This document shows, in pieces, positions 26,138 to 36,500 of a stretch of DNA of 64,000 nt. Position 1 is the stretch's first letter; every line of letters begins with the position of its first letter. The translations under genes and the position numbers were made by a program. The DNA comes from Motiliproteus sp965230185 (GTDB taxonomy: Bacteria; Pseudomonadota; Gammaproteobacteria; Pseudomonadales; Balneatricaceae): positions 2,356,001-2,420,000 of the forward strand of contig OZ245995.1 in assembly GCA_965230185.1 (NCBI GenBank), given 5' to 3'. The notes under the pieces are model-generated. The model made no database searches and was not told the DNA's origin. It saw only the letters and a program-made list of their open reading frames with translations.

Positions 26138-26971
26138 ATGAGTTCAGAGATCCAGGCCGCAGGCCATCTGCGCAAGCTTCATATTGAGGCCGGTTCCCCG
26201 GCACTTTACAGACTCCCGGTGGGAGATCGGGAAATTCCCCTGAATGAGCTGCTCGGTAAACCGTTGCGGCTCCGGTTCACCGGGCAGATCAACTGTAAAC
26301 ACTGTGGCAGAAAGACCAGTAAGAGTTTTAATCAGGGCTACTGCTTTCCCTGTTTTAAGGCGCTGGCTGAATGTGACAGCTGTATCATCAGTCCGGAAAA
26401 ATGTCATTTTCACCTCGACAGCTGCCGCGACCCGAAATGGGGCGAGCAGCAGTGTATGCAGGATCACTACGTCTATCTTGCCAACTCCTCCGGCCTGAAG
26501 GTCGGTATCACCCGTGGTACCCAGGTGCCGGTGCGCTGGCTGGATCAGGGAGCGGTGCAGGCGCTGCCGATCCTGAGAGTCAGCACCCGGTATCAGTCGG
26601 GGCTGGCCGAAATGCTGTTCAAGGCCCATGTCACCGATCGCACCAACTGGCGGGCAATGCTGAAGAATCAGGTGGATATGCTGGATATGGTCGCCGAACG
26701 GGAGCGACTGTTCGAGCAGGCTGCCGATGAGCTGCTGGCGCTGGAAAAGCGTTTCGGCATTCAGGCGATCCGGCGCCTGCCCGATGCGGATGCCCGAGTG
26801 CTGGAATACCCGGTTCTCAACTATCCTGACAAAGTGACTTCGCTCAGCTTTGACAAGAACCCGCTGGTTGAAGGAACGCTGCAGGGGCTGAAGGGTCAGT
26901 ACCTGATACTGGATACCGGTGTTATCAATATTCGTAAGTTTGCCGCCTACCACATTGAGTTTACGGCCTGA
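26138..26971 (+). CDS. DUF2797 domain protein
   Basis: A 277-residue protein matching DUF2797. An N-terminal zinc-ribbon-like cluster (INCKHCGRKTSKSFNQGYCF then PCF, and ECDSCIISPEKCHFH) is followed by a domain beginning HYVYLANSSGLKVGITRGTQ, which resembles GIY-YIG-type folds in its KVGITR portion, and a helical tail. Function is unknown. It is translationally close to yeaC and precedes pepN by 30 bp. Confidence 0.85.
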   Translation: MSSEIQAAGHLRKLHIEAGSPALYRLPVGDREIPLNELLGKPLRLRFTGQINCKHCGRKTSKSFNQGYCFPCFKALAECDSCIISPEKCHFHLDSCRDPKWGEQQCMQDHYVYLANSSGLKVGITRGTQVPVRWLDQGAVQALPILRVSTRYQSGLAEMLFKAHVTDRTNWRAMLKNQVDMLDMVAERERLFEQAADELLALEKRFGIQAIRRLPDADARVLEYPVLNYPDKVTSLSFDKNPLVEGTLQGLKGQYLILDTGVINIRKFAAYHIEFTA

Positions 26972-27001
26972 CTTATTCCTCCGTTCAGGACAGAGCTGAT
27001 T

Positions 27002-29632
27002 ATGAGCAAGAACAATCCGCAAGCAATTCATCTGAAAGACTACCGCGCCCCCGCCTTTCTGATCGACAGAACTGAGTTGCACTTCGAACTGGGCGAAAAG
27101 GCGACGCTGGTAAAATCCCGGCTCAGCATGCGCCGTAATCCGGCCTCTGATAATCCGTCGGCGCCGTTGGAGCTGGATGGCGATAAAGATCTGCAGCTGC
27201 GTCGGCTGGTGATCGATGAGCGGCCACTGGAGCAGGGGGACTATCAGCTCAGCGACGAACAGCTGGTCATCTCCGGGCTGGCTGACGCCTTTGTGCTGGA
27301 GTGCGTGACGCTGATCCGCCCTCAGGACAACACCTCGCTGGAAGGGCTCTACAAGTCCAACGGTATGTTCTGCACTCAGTGTGAAGCCGAAGGGTTCCGT
27401 AAGATTACCTATTACCTCGACCGGCCCGATGTGATGTCGGTGTTTTCCACCACCGTCGTCGCCGACCGCAGCAGCTATCCGGTGCTGCTGTCCAATGGCA
27501 ACCCGGTGGAACAGGGTGAGCAGGGGGATCGGCACTGGGTTCGCTGGGAGGATCCGTTTCCCAAGCCGGCTTATCTGTTTGCGCTGGTGGCCGGCGATCT
27601 GGAACTGGTCGAGGATAGTTTTACCACCTGCAGCGGCCGTGAAATACCGCTGCGGCTTTATGTCGAGCAGTGCAATCTGCACAAGTGCGAACATGCACTG
27701 GCATCACTGAAGCGATCCATGAAATGGGATGAAGAGGTCTACGGGCGCGAATACGATCTCGACATCTTTATGATCGTTGCGGTTGATCACTTCAATATGG
27801 GGGCGATGGAGAACAAAGGGCTGAACATCTTCAATTCCTCCTGCGTGCTGGCCAACCCGAAGACCACCACTGACGACGCTTTTCAGCGCATCGAAGGCAT
27901 CGTTGCCCATGAGTATTTCCATAACTGGTCCGGCAATCGGGTCACCTGCCGCGACTGGTTCCAGCTGAGCCTGAAAGAGGGCTTCACCGTATTCCGGGAT
28001 TCCGAATACTCTGCCGATATGGGATCGCGTACCGTTAAGCGTATCGAAGATGTCAATGTGCTGCGTACCGCTCAGTTTGCGGAGGATGGCGGGCCCATGG
28101 CCCACCCGGTGCGGCCGGACTCCTATATTGAAATCTCCAATTTCTACACCCTGACGGTATATGAGAAGGGGGCGGAGCTGGTACGAATGATTCACCGGCT
28201 GCTGGGCGCCGAGCAGTTCCGCAAAGGCAGCGATCTCTATTTTGAACGCCATGACGGTCAGGCGGTTACCACCGATGATTTCATCGCGGCGATGGAGTCT
28301 GTCAGCGGTCTCGATCTGACCCAGTTCAAGCGCTGGTATTCCCAGGCCGGGACACCGCGGGTCAGGGTCACCGACAGTTACGACAGTGCAACCCGGACCT
28401 ACCAGCTCACTCTTGAGCAGAGCTGTCCCCCATCGCCGGGTCAGCCGGAGAAGGCTCCTTACCATATTCCGGTGCTGATCGGTCTGCTGGATGAATCCGG
28501 TGACGATATGCCGCTGGCGGCGGGAGAGACCAGCCAGCTGCTGCAGCTCAGAGAACCGAGCCAGACCTTCAGCTTCAGCGATATACCGACGAAACCGGTA
28601 CCGTCGCTGCTGCGCGGCTTCAGTGCACCGGTAAAGCTGGAGTACGACTACAGCCGTGAAGAGCTGGTGTTTCTGATGAGTCATGACAGCGATGGCTTTA
28701 ATCGCTGGGAAGCCGGCCAGAAACTGGCAGTGTCGGTCATCCGCGAACTGATCGACGCTTACCGCGACGGCAGAGAGCTGGTGCTGGAGCCGCTGCTGGT
28801 CGAGGCTTTCCGGAAAGTGCTGTCCAATCGCAGCCTTGATCCGGCGATGGTATCGCGAATGCTGATTCTGCCGTCGGAAGCCTGGCTCAGCGAGATGTCG
28901 GAACAGATCGATGTGGAAGCCATCCACCATGTCAGAGAGTTTGTCCGCCGCAGTCTGGCGGAGCAGCTGCAAGGGCTGTTTATGGACTGCTACCGCACAA
29001 ACCGTTCCGAGGGTGAGTACCAGCTCAATGCCGGGGCGATCGCCCGACGCAGCCTGCAGAACCAGAGTCTGGCTTATCTGATGACCCTGAAAAACAGGAT
29101 GATTCTGGTGCTGGCCCAGGAGCAGTTCGAAACTTCGGACAATATGACCGATACCCTGGCGGCCCTGAGTCTGCTGGCCCATTCCGACTTTTCGGCGGAG
29201 CGTGAGAGCGCACTGGATGCGTTCTATCAGCAGTGGCAGCAGGACAGTCTGGTGGTCAACCAGTGGCTCAGTGTTCAGGCGACGGCGGCTGAGGGTGACA
29301 CTCTTGCCAGGGTTCGCTCGCTGATGGAGCACCCGGCGTTTGAGATCGGCAATCCGAATCGGGTGAGGGCGCTGATCGGTGCCTTCTGTAACCAGAACGC
29401 CATCCAGTTCCATCGCGCCGATGGTGAAGGTTATCGCTTCCTGGCCGATCAGATTATTCGTCTGGATGCGATGAATCCGCAGATTGCATCACGGCTGCTG
29501 ACGCCGCTGACGCGCTGGAAAAAATATGATCAGCAACGTCAGCAACTGATGAAAACGGAGCTGGAGCGGATCCTGGCCAGCGGTGAGTTGTCGAAAGACA
29601 GTTTTGAGGTGGTGAGCAAGAGTCTCAATTGA
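27002..29632 (+). CDS. pepN: Aminopeptidase N
   Basis: An 876-residue M1-family zinc metallopeptidase that removes N-terminal residues from peptides in late protein turnover. The substrate-binding GAMEN is at 267-271, and the zinc site is HEYFHNW (His303, Glu304, His307) with Glu326, positions matching E. coli PepN. The CTQCEAEGFRKITYY segment and the C-terminal helical domain are complete. ATG at 27002. Two short hairpins lie downstream. It ends the co-directional run from nadK. Confidence 0.97.
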   Translation: MSKNNPQAIHLKDYRAPAFLIDRTELHFELGEKATLVKSRLSMRRNPASDNPSAPLELDGDKDLQLRRLVIDERPLEQGDYQLSDEQLVISGLADAFVLECVTLIRPQDNTSLEGLYKSNGMFCTQCEAEGFRKITYYLDRPDVMSVFSTTVVADRSSYPVLLSNGNPVEQGEQGDRHWVRWEDPFPKPAYLFALVAGDLELVEDSFTTCSGREIPLRLYVEQCNLHKCEHALASLKRSMKWDEEVYGREYDLDIFMIVAVDHFNMGAMENKGLNIFNSSCVLANPKTTTDDAFQRIEGIVAHEYFHNWSGNRVTCRDWFQLSLKEGFTVFRDSEYSADMGSRTVKRIEDVNVLRTAQFAEDGGPMAHPVRPDSYIEISNFYTLTVYEKGAELVRMIHRLLGAEQFRKGSDLYFERHDGQAVTTDDFIAAMESVSGLDLTQFKRWYSQAGTPRVRVTDSYDSATRTYQLTLEQSCPPSPGQPEKAPYHIPVLIGLLDESGDDMPLAAGETSQLLQLREPSQTFSFSDIPTKPVPSLLRGFSAPVKLEYDYSREELVFLMSHDSDGFNRWEAGQKLAVSVIRELIDAYRDGRELVLEPLLVEAFRKVLSNRSLDPAMVSRMLILPSEAWLSEMSEQIDVEAIHHVREFVRRSLAEQLQGLFMDCYRTNRSEGEYQLNAGAIARRSLQNQSLAYLMTLKNRMILVLAQEQFETSDNMTDTLAALSLLAHSDFSAERESALDAFYQQWQQDSLVVNQWLSVQATAAEGDTLARVRSLMEHPAFEIGNPNRVRALIGAFCNQNAIQFHRADGEGYRFLADQIIRLDAMNPQIASRLLTPLTRWKKYDQQRQQLMKTELERILASGELSKDSFEVVSKSLN

Positions 29633-29779
29633 ACTTTTCGGAACCGCTCAACAGAATATAATGGGAGTGTAACCGGGCTGATTTGACTGATATCATCGCC
29701 CGGTACAAACCACATTCGTTAGTCTATAGTGATATGGCGCTGCCCGGTGAAGGGCCGTATTCTTTACTGAGAATTTTCC

Positions 29780-29824
29780 GGTTCCCGTCGGGAACCTGAG
29801 TGGCAACCGAAGCCCGGCTTCGGT
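29780..29824 (+). terminator. Two tandem short hairpins downstream of pepN
   Basis: GGTTCCC-GTC-GGGAACC (29780-29796) and ACCGAAGC-CCG-GCTTCGGT (29806-29824). They lie about 150 bp past pepN and 60 bp before the next gene. They may be terminators or the 5' leader of the small membrane protein gene. Confidence 0.45.
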
Positions 29825-29882
29825 GTATTTATTACCATCTATCGTTACGATTTTGTTAACAAAGACAATAAGGACTGGATTG

Positions 29883-30269
29883 ATGAACCAACATCTGTCT
29901 GCTTTTCTGAAAGGCGAATATCAGCGTAACTACCGGCGTTTTGAAGATCATTACACCAGGGGTGAAATGGCTAATCAGGCACTGAAACAGGCTAAAGCCA
30001 GCCGCATCTGGGTAATGGGTGTTATCGCTATGCTGTTCTCCATGCATTCAGATTTCTTCCTGGGGGCCGCTTTTGCGCTGTTGGGCGCCTATTTTTACCA
30101 GATCATCTCCGCCTATATTCGTAAGGTTCAGGCTGAAGACGGGGCTGAAGAACTCACTCGCTGGTTCAGCGCCAACGGTCTGGTGATGCAGGACAAGACT
30201 GCGTTTTTCAAAGGCGATGATCAGCGTGAAAATCCGGTTGATCTCTATCAGGATGCTGTCTACCAGTAA
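29883..30269 (+). CDS. Small membrane protein of unknown function
   Basis: A 128-residue protein with an N-terminal charged helix (MNQHLSAFLKGEYQRNYRRF) and two closely spaced membrane segments (WVMGVIAMLFSMHSDFFLGA, AFALLGAYFYQIISAYI), then a soluble acidic C-terminus. ATG at 29883 has AAGGAC upstream. A clear terminator follows. The family is not recognised; the N- and C-termini are probably cytoplasmic. Confidence 0.65.
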   Translation: MNQHLSAFLKGEYQRNYRRFEDHYTRGEMANQALKQAKASRIWVMGVIAMLFSMHSDFFLGAAFALLGAYFYQIISAYIRKVQAEDGAEELTRWFSANGLVMQDKTAFFKGDDQRENPVDLYQDAVYQ

Positions 30270-30288
30270 CCTGCTGTTATTCGCGTCG

Positions 30289-30317
30289 AAAAAGGGTCCC
30301 GAAAGGACCCTTTTTTT
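30289..30317 (+). terminator. Intrinsic terminator
   Basis: AAAAAGGGTCC-CGAAA-GGACCCTTTTTTT follows the small membrane protein gene by about 20 bp. A-run plus T-run fits both directions. Confidence 0.9.
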
Positions 30318-30431
30318 ATGTCTGTTGCCTGTCGAGAAGAGGGTTATAGACTAATTTCCGGGTGATAATTGGTTCTGCTCTGGCTACAGTAAGCAGACAA
30401 CTCCGACAATAATTGTATAAGGAATCCTGCA

Positions 30432-31106
30432 GTGGATATGGATCTGTCACCGTATGAATTACGGGTGATCGGTTGCCTTATCGAGAAAGAGGCAACCACC
30501 CCTGACCAGTACCCGTTGTCAATGAATGCACTGGTGAGTGCCTGTAACCAGAAGAGTAACCGGGAGCCGGTGCTGGAGCTGGATGAGCTGACCGTTCAGC
30601 AGACGATTGATGATCTGAGCAGACGACGGCTGGTGCGGGAAGAATCCGGATTTGGCAGCCGGGTCGCTAAGTACAAGCACCGTTTCTGTAACACCGAATT
30701 CAGCGAACTTAAATTCTCCGAACGCGAGCTGGGTGTGCTCTGTGTGATGTTTCTCCGTGGGCCGCAGACCCCCGGTGAGTTACGAAGTCGAACAAACCGT
30801 CTCTGCCAGTTCGATGATATTCAGCAGGTCGAGCGTACCCTGGCCGATCTGGCAGAGCGCGATGATGGCCCCTTTGTCCTTCGCCTGCCTAAGGAACCCG
30901 GTAAGCGGGAATCGCGCTTTGCTCACCTCTTTGGTACCGAAAAGGAGCTGACCGATTTTGCCGGGGCTGAGTCTGAGGCTCCTGTCACAGCCGCGCCCGC
31001 GGCAGCAGAGTCTCTGCAGCGTATCGATCTTCTTGAACAGCAGCTGGAAGCACTGCAGGGACAGGTCGAAACTCTGCAGCAGCGGCTGGATGATCTGACC
31101 GGGTGA
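30432..31106 (+). CDS. yceH: YceH family protein (DUF480)
   Basis: A 224-residue protein made of two winged-helix-like repeats typical of DUF480: ELRVIGCLIEKEATTPDQYP with LSMNALVSACNQKSNREPV, then LKFSERELGVLCVMFLRGPQ. The C-terminus is a leucine-zipper-like coiled coil (LLEQQLEALQGQVETLQQRL). The family is conserved and of unknown function; a DNA-binding role is plausible. Start is GTG at 30432. Two genes follow on the same strand within 45 bp and 20 bp. Confidence 0.9.
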   Translation: MDMDLSPYELRVIGCLIEKEATTPDQYPLSMNALVSACNQKSNREPVLELDELTVQQTIDDLSRRRLVREESGFGSRVAKYKHRFCNTEFSELKFSERELGVLCVMFLRGPQTPGELRSRTNRLCQFDDIQQVERTLADLAERDDGPFVLRLPKEPGKRESRFAHLFGTEKELTDFAGAESEAPVTAAPAAAESLQRIDLLEQQLEALQGQVETLQQRLDDLTG

Positions 31107-31148
31107 TGGCAGAATCAGAATCTGATTCAGTCTTCCCGGGAGGTATCC

Positions 31149-31688
31149 GTGACAGCTCAGGAAATAATCAGATTCTGGTTCGAGGAGCTGACTCCTCAGG
31201 ATCACTGGAAGAAAGACCCGCAGTTTGACCGGCAACTGGCGGAACGGTTCGGAGCACTGCACCGGGCCGCATCGGCAGGCGAACTCTACGGCTGGCGCAT
31301 CAGCCCCCGGGGGCGTCTTGCCGAAATTATCGTGCTGGATCAGTTCTCCCGCAATATCTATCGTGATCAGCCCGCTTCCTTTGCCCAGGACTCGCTGGCC
31401 CTCTGCCTGGCACAGGAAGCGATCAGCGCCGGGGCTGCTGAGGCGCTTTCCCCGACCGAACGAACATTCCTGTATATGCCATTTATGCACAGTGAATCGG
31501 CATTGATTCATGAGCAGGCTATGCGGCTGTTTGCCGAACCGGGCCTGGAGGACAACTTCGAGTTTGAGAAGCGACATAAGGCGATTATCGATCGCTTCGG
31601 CCGTTATCCTCATCGCAACCTGATACTCGGCCGGCCGTCCACCGCCGAGGAACAGGCTTTTCTGAAACAGCCGGGATCGTCGTTCTGA
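31149..31688 (+). CDS. DUF924 family protein
   Basis: A 179-residue helical protein: IIRFWFEELTPQDHWKKDPQ at the N-terminus, then LAEIIVLDQFSRNIYRDQPA and ERTFLYMPFMHSES, the standard DUF924 blocks. The fold is TPR-like and the function unknown. GTG at 31149 is preceded by GGGAGG. Confidence 0.9.
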   Translation: MTAQEIIRFWFEELTPQDHWKKDPQFDRQLAERFGALHRAASAGELYGWRISPRGRLAEIIVLDQFSRNIYRDQPASFAQDSLALCLAQEAISAGAAEALSPTERTFLYMPFMHSESALIHEQAMRLFAEPGLEDNFEFEKRHKAIIDRFGRYPHRNLILGRPSTAEEQAFLKQPGSSF

Positions 31689-31707
31689 TACGACGGGGAG
31701 CCGATCT

Positions 31708-32367
31708 GTGTTGTTGAACTATTCTGAGGCCTGCGAGCGAAATCGGGCTCCGATTCTGGCTGTTCTGAAGACATGGCTGACAGGTCCGGCCAGGGTGCTG
31801 GAAGTGGGCAGCGGTTCCGGACAGCATGCACTCTATTTCGGGAAACATCTGCCCCATCTTCGCTGGCAACCCAGTGAAGTGGCCGCGTTGCTGTCGGTCC
31901 TGACACAGAATATCCGGAGTTCAGGGCAGGGTGGCGCTGCAAACATCGAGTCGCCGCTGGAGCTGGATGTGCTGACGGCCGACTGGGGTTGCTCTCCGTT
32001 CGACGCCGTCTATACCGCCAATACTCTGCATATCATCAGCGTTACGGCCGTTGAACACTTCTTTCGGGGTGCCGGCCAGGTGCTTCGCCCGGGCGGACTT
32101 TTGCTGGTTTATGGGCCTTTTCGTTATAACAACCGCTATACCAGTGACAGCAATGCCCGTTTTGACAGCTGGCTCAGGAGCCGCGATCCTGCCAGCGGTA
32201 TTCGTGATTTTGAGCAGCTGAATCAGCTGGCGGAGGCCGGGACGATGGAACTGCGGGCGGATGTTGCGATGCCGGCAAACAATCAGTTGCTGATCTGGCA
32301 GAAAACCGCAGATGGGGATCGTTCAGGCATAGCCTGCACCGGGAACCTGCCGGACTCTTCCGGTTAA
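31708..32367 (+). CDS. DUF938 family SAM-dependent methyltransferase-like protein
   Basis: A 219-residue protein of DUF938, related to class I methyltransferases. The start is SEACERNRAPILAVLKTWL, then SAM motif VLEVGSGSGQHALYFGKHLP and WQPSEVAAL, and DAVYTANTLHIISVTAVEHF. Substrate unknown. Start GTG at 31708 (alternatives at the next two TTG codons). It ends the yceH unit. Confidence 0.85.
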   Translation: MLLNYSEACERNRAPILAVLKTWLTGPARVLEVGSGSGQHALYFGKHLPHLRWQPSEVAALLSVLTQNIRSSGQGGAANIESPLELDVLTADWGCSPFDAVYTANTLHIISVTAVEHFFRGAGQVLRPGGLLLVYGPFRYNNRYTSDSNARFDSWLRSRDPASGIRDFEQLNQLAEAGTMELRADVAMPANNQLLIWQKTADGDRSGIACTGNLPDSSG

Positions 32368-32571
32368 AGTGACAGGTGTCAATGTTTTACGCATAAGATC
32401 TGAATATGGCCGTGACTTTATGTTATTGATACTTGTTCTGCCGCACCGCTGAGCGACTGCAGCCAGCGGCTCTGCGCCGGCAGACTTCGGGCGTGTATCG
32501 GCCGGTTGACCGGACCCATGGACCACGCCCTGCTTACAGACCGTTGTAGTAGCTTGCCTGAGGAGGACAGG

Positions 32572-33570
32572 ATGAAAGGGTCGGTAAGAATCTGTGCCGT
32601 GGCACTGGCTTCGCTGTTACTGACTGCACTGACACCCTTACCGGCATTCGCGGAACGCTTTCGGGTGCTGGTGGTCATGAGTTACGAGCAGGATTTCAGC
32701 TGGTCCGGTGAGATCCGGGAAGGTATTGAGAGCGTTCTCGGCGCAAACAGCGATATTCACTACTTCTATATGAACACCAAGCGGGATCTGGCCGGCGGGC
32801 GACAGCAGGCAGAGAAAGCGTGGCAGCTGTATCAGTCGCTGCAGCCGGACGGCGTGATCACCGCTGACGACAATGCCCAGCAGATGTTTGTGGTACCCTG
32901 GCTGAAGGATAAGGTCAGCACTCCGGTGATGTTCTGTGGTGTTAATGCCGATCCTGAAAAATACGGATTTCCGGCTGAAAACGTCTCCGGTATTCTGGAA
33001 CGGGGCCATATCCGCGAGTCCATTGCATTTCTGAAGCAGCTGCTGCCGTCACTGTCCAGTGTTGCCTTTGTAGCCCGCAGCAGTCCTTCAGGCCATGCGG
33101 TACTGGACCAGGTTCGCCGCGAAGCCGATACCTACGCGGCAGCCGTCTGCTCACTGACGGCCGTCAGCGAGCAGACGGACCTGCAGGCGCTGGCTCACGA
33201 ACTCAGCGGGCAGTGCGATGCCGTCTATATGGACGGCGTCGGCGGCATCAGTGACGGCGAAGGGGGCATTCTCAGTTATCGTCAGGTGTTGCAGACCCTG
33301 ACTTCGGTCTGGCAGGGGCCGGTGCTGGGAGCCAACCGATATCATGTTGATGAAGGTGCTCTGAGCGCGGTGATAAAAACCGGCCAGGAGCAGGGCCGCA
33401 GAGCCGCAGAGATGCTGCTGGACGCCATGGAAGGGAAGCCGGTGACAGAGATTGCTGTCACCCGTAACTATCGCGGCCGCAGAGTAATTAATGTTTCGAC
33501 GATGAAAACACTGAATATCACACCCAGACCGATCACGCTTCGTGGCGCTGATCTGGTGAGAACCCGGTAA
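32572..33570 (+). CDS. Periplasmic binding protein, ABC_sub_bind type, paired with c-di-GMP enzyme
   Basis: A 332-residue secreted protein: signal peptide of about 24 residues (ends TPLPAFA), then an ABC-type periplasmic binding fold like PF04392 (FRVLVVMSYEQDFSWSGEIR; DGVITADDNAQQMFVVPWLK; TPVMFCGVNADPEKYGFPAE). No ABC permease or ATPase is near. ATG at 32572 with AGGAGG. The next gene, a membrane GGDEF-EAL protein, begins 17 bp later, so this protein more likely acts as a ligand sensor for it than in transport. Confidence 0.82.
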   Translation: MKGSVRICAVALASLLLTALTPLPAFAERFRVLVVMSYEQDFSWSGEIREGIESVLGANSDIHYFYMNTKRDLAGGRQQAEKAWQLYQSLQPDGVITADDNAQQMFVVPWLKDKVSTPVMFCGVNADPEKYGFPAENVSGILERGHIRESIAFLKQLLPSLSSVAFVARSSPSGHAVLDQVRREADTYAAAVCSLTAVSEQTDLQALAHELSGQCDAVYMDGVGGISDGEGGILSYRQVLQTLTSVWQGPVLGANRYHVDEGALSAVIKTGQEQGRRAAEMLLDAMEGKPVTEIAVTRNYRGRRVINVSTMKTLNITPRPITLRGADLVRTR

Positions 33571-33587
33571 CTGCAGAAGGAATTGTT

Positions 33588-36500
33588 GTGCCCTGGAAGC
33601 TGCTGAAAAAAAGCGTATCGATCCGCAGCCGGCTGCTGCTTCTGGCCGCAGTTATCTGTGTCGCTTTCGTTGTCATCACCTCTTCGGTGCTGTTTTCTCT
33701 GAATCAGATCAAAGACCTTTCCACCGATGTTGCCAGGACGCAGATGGAGGAGGTGATTGTTAATTCGGGGACTACCCGCGATCTGTCGGCGCTGTTCAGC
33801 AATATCAGTATGCTCAGTTTTTCTCTGGGCGGTGACGGTTCGGCACTGCAGTTGCGCGAGCGGGAACTGACGGAAAGCGCAATGCAGATCTCGGCACGAG
33901 CCGACAGTCTGCCACTGCGACAGGAAATGGATAACCTGTCGCTGATCCTGGCGGACCTTATCGGTCATTACCGTGCCATCAATCAACTGCTTATCAGTAT
34001 CGAGCACACCGACAGGGCGATTATCGGGGAGCTGAGCAGCTTCGAGCGGGATGTCAGCGGCTGGCTGATCGAGATCACCATGAAGGGGGAGAGTACTCAG
34101 TTTATCGATCAGATTATTTCGCTGCTGGCCGGTTACCGGGAGAGTTTTCTGCTGATCGGCAAGCTGCATGAGACTCAGAAAGGAAACTTCCTGACCCCCC
34201 GGCGGATCACCTATGACTCCTCTCCGATTCCGGTGATCGACGACCTGTTGCTGCGGCTGGAAACGCTGACGGCCTCGACGCCGGAAGTGGCTGCCTATGG
34301 TCGGAGAATTCTGGGGTTGCTCGAACAGTACCGGCTGGCGACCCTGGAGCTGGGAGATCGGATTAACAGGCTTTCCATCGCCTCGTCGGCGATGGCCGTG
34401 CAGAAGGAAAAGCTGCTGGAGATCATCGGCTCCATCGATGCCCGCAGCAACCAGACCAGTCAGGTGCTGACCCGCGAACTGGATACTATTATCCGCTCTT
34501 CGGTAATCACGGTGCTGGTGCTGTCGGTGCTGGTGATTCTGGTGGTCGCCGCCACCGTGCTGCTGGTGATCCGGACCAGTATTAACCGGCCGATCCGTAA
34601 GATTATCGATGGTATCGAACACTTTCGTCGCGGTGAGTTGCTGAGGCGGATCAGCCTGCGCGGCGATGATGAACTGGGGACAATCGGTAACGCCCTCAAC
34701 AACATGGCCAATGACCTGCATGTGACTTATTCGGAGCTGAAGGAGAGTGAGGATAAGTTCTATCAGGTCTTCGAAAATGAGCTTAACGCGCTGCTGATCT
34801 TCGATCATCAGAGCGGACTCTGCCTTGATGCCAACCGTGTGGCTCTGGATCTGTACGGCTATAACCTGGCGGAAATTAAGCGCCTGAGCCTGGATGAGCT
34901 GGAGAAGGATGAAGAGGCCGGCAGGCCGGATCACGACGGCTGGGTGCAGCGTTATCATCATCGCCGTGATGGTTCCCGCTTTCCGGTGGAAGTTCATACC
35001 GGCAGCTTTCAGCGCCAGGGCAACAAGTACCTGTTCAAGTCGGTTCGGGATATGACCCATCAGCGCTACCTGCAGGAGTATCAGCAGAAAACCATGTCGT
35101 TGCTGGAGGCGACGCTGGAATCTACCAGCGAGGGGGTACTGGCACTGAGCAGAAGTGGCGAGGTGATCAACTTTAACCAGAAGTTTCTGGAGATGTTCCG
35201 GATTCCGGAGATCAGACTGCATCATGCCCCCGGCAGACGAGTGTTACCCCATATTCTGCAGCAGCTGAAAGACCGCCACGAGTTTATGCGGATGATCCGC
35301 AGCTCCTATCAGAGCAACGAGAACATCACTAACGAAGTCGTGGAGCTCAATGATGGACGGGTATTCGAATGTCATTCGCAGCCGCAGTTCCTGGATAAGG
35401 AGATTGTCGGACGGGTCTGGAATTTCCGGGACGTGTCGGAGTACTTCAAAATCATGGTGGAACTTCGGGACAAGGAGAACCGGCTGGCTCACCTGGCCCA
35501 CCATGACCCTCTGACCGGGCTGGCCAATCGGTTGCTGTTTATGGACCGGCTGGAGCATGCCATTCGCAAGGCGCAACGCTCAAAACAGCGGCTGGCACTG
35601 TTCTTTATCGACCTGGATCGCTTTAAGAGTATCAACGACAGTCTCGGCCATATGGTGGGGGATATCCTGCTGAAGTCCTTTTCCGAGCGGCTGACCGGTA
35701 CCACTCGCCAGATCGATACTATTGCCCGGCTGGGCGGCGACGAATTCACGCTGATTCTGGATTCGGTCAACGGCGCTCAGGAAGCGGCGGTGGTTGCCCG
35801 CAAAATTCTCGAGACTCTCAAGGAGCCGTTCCAGGCCAACGAGCACCAGTTCTACGTAACCTCCAGTATCGGTATCAGCTTCTATCCGGAAGACGGCAGC
35901 GACGCCGAAACGCTGCTGCGTAATGCCGACGCCGCCATGTATCGCTCCAAGGATGAAGGCCGCAACACCTTTCATTTCTACACCGAGGATATGACGACCC
36001 AGGCGCTTGAACGGGTGCAGATGGAATCCAGCCTGCGGGAAGCGCTGGAGCAGGATCAGTTCGAGGTCTGGTACCAGCCTCAGTACCAGCTGGTCAGTGG
36101 CGAACTGATCGGTGCTGAAGCGCTGGTGCGCTGGAAGCATCCCGACCAGGGACTGATCGGTCCGGACCGGTTTCTGGCTACCGCCGAAGAGAGTGGCCTG
36201 ATCGCTGAAATCGACGAGTGGGTGTTCCGTGATGTCTGCCGGCAACTGGCGCGCTGGCAGTCCGAGGCGGTCGGGCTGGACCAGTTGCGCTTTGCGGTTA
36301 ATCTTTCGGGGGCCCAGCTTCGTCATGAAACCCTGCCGGAAACCTTTGCCGGTATTCTGGAGGCCACCGGTTGCGACCCCTGTTTGCTGGAACTGGAAAT
36401 TACCGAAGGCTTCATCATGCACCAGCCGGAGCTCTCCACCCGGATTCTCGGTGAACTGCGGGAGCTGGGGCTGCACCTGTCCATTGACGACTTTGGTACC

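Noticed and set aside
26144..27694. Long minus-strand open frame opposite the DUF2797 gene and the start of pepN
   Set aside because: It spans two unrelated conserved genes on the other strand and has no recognisable domain.
27704..29413. Long minus-strand open frame opposite pepN
   Set aside because: It is antisense to the conserved M1 peptidase. Composition fits the mirror of a GC-rich coding strand, and no ribosome site or family motif is present.
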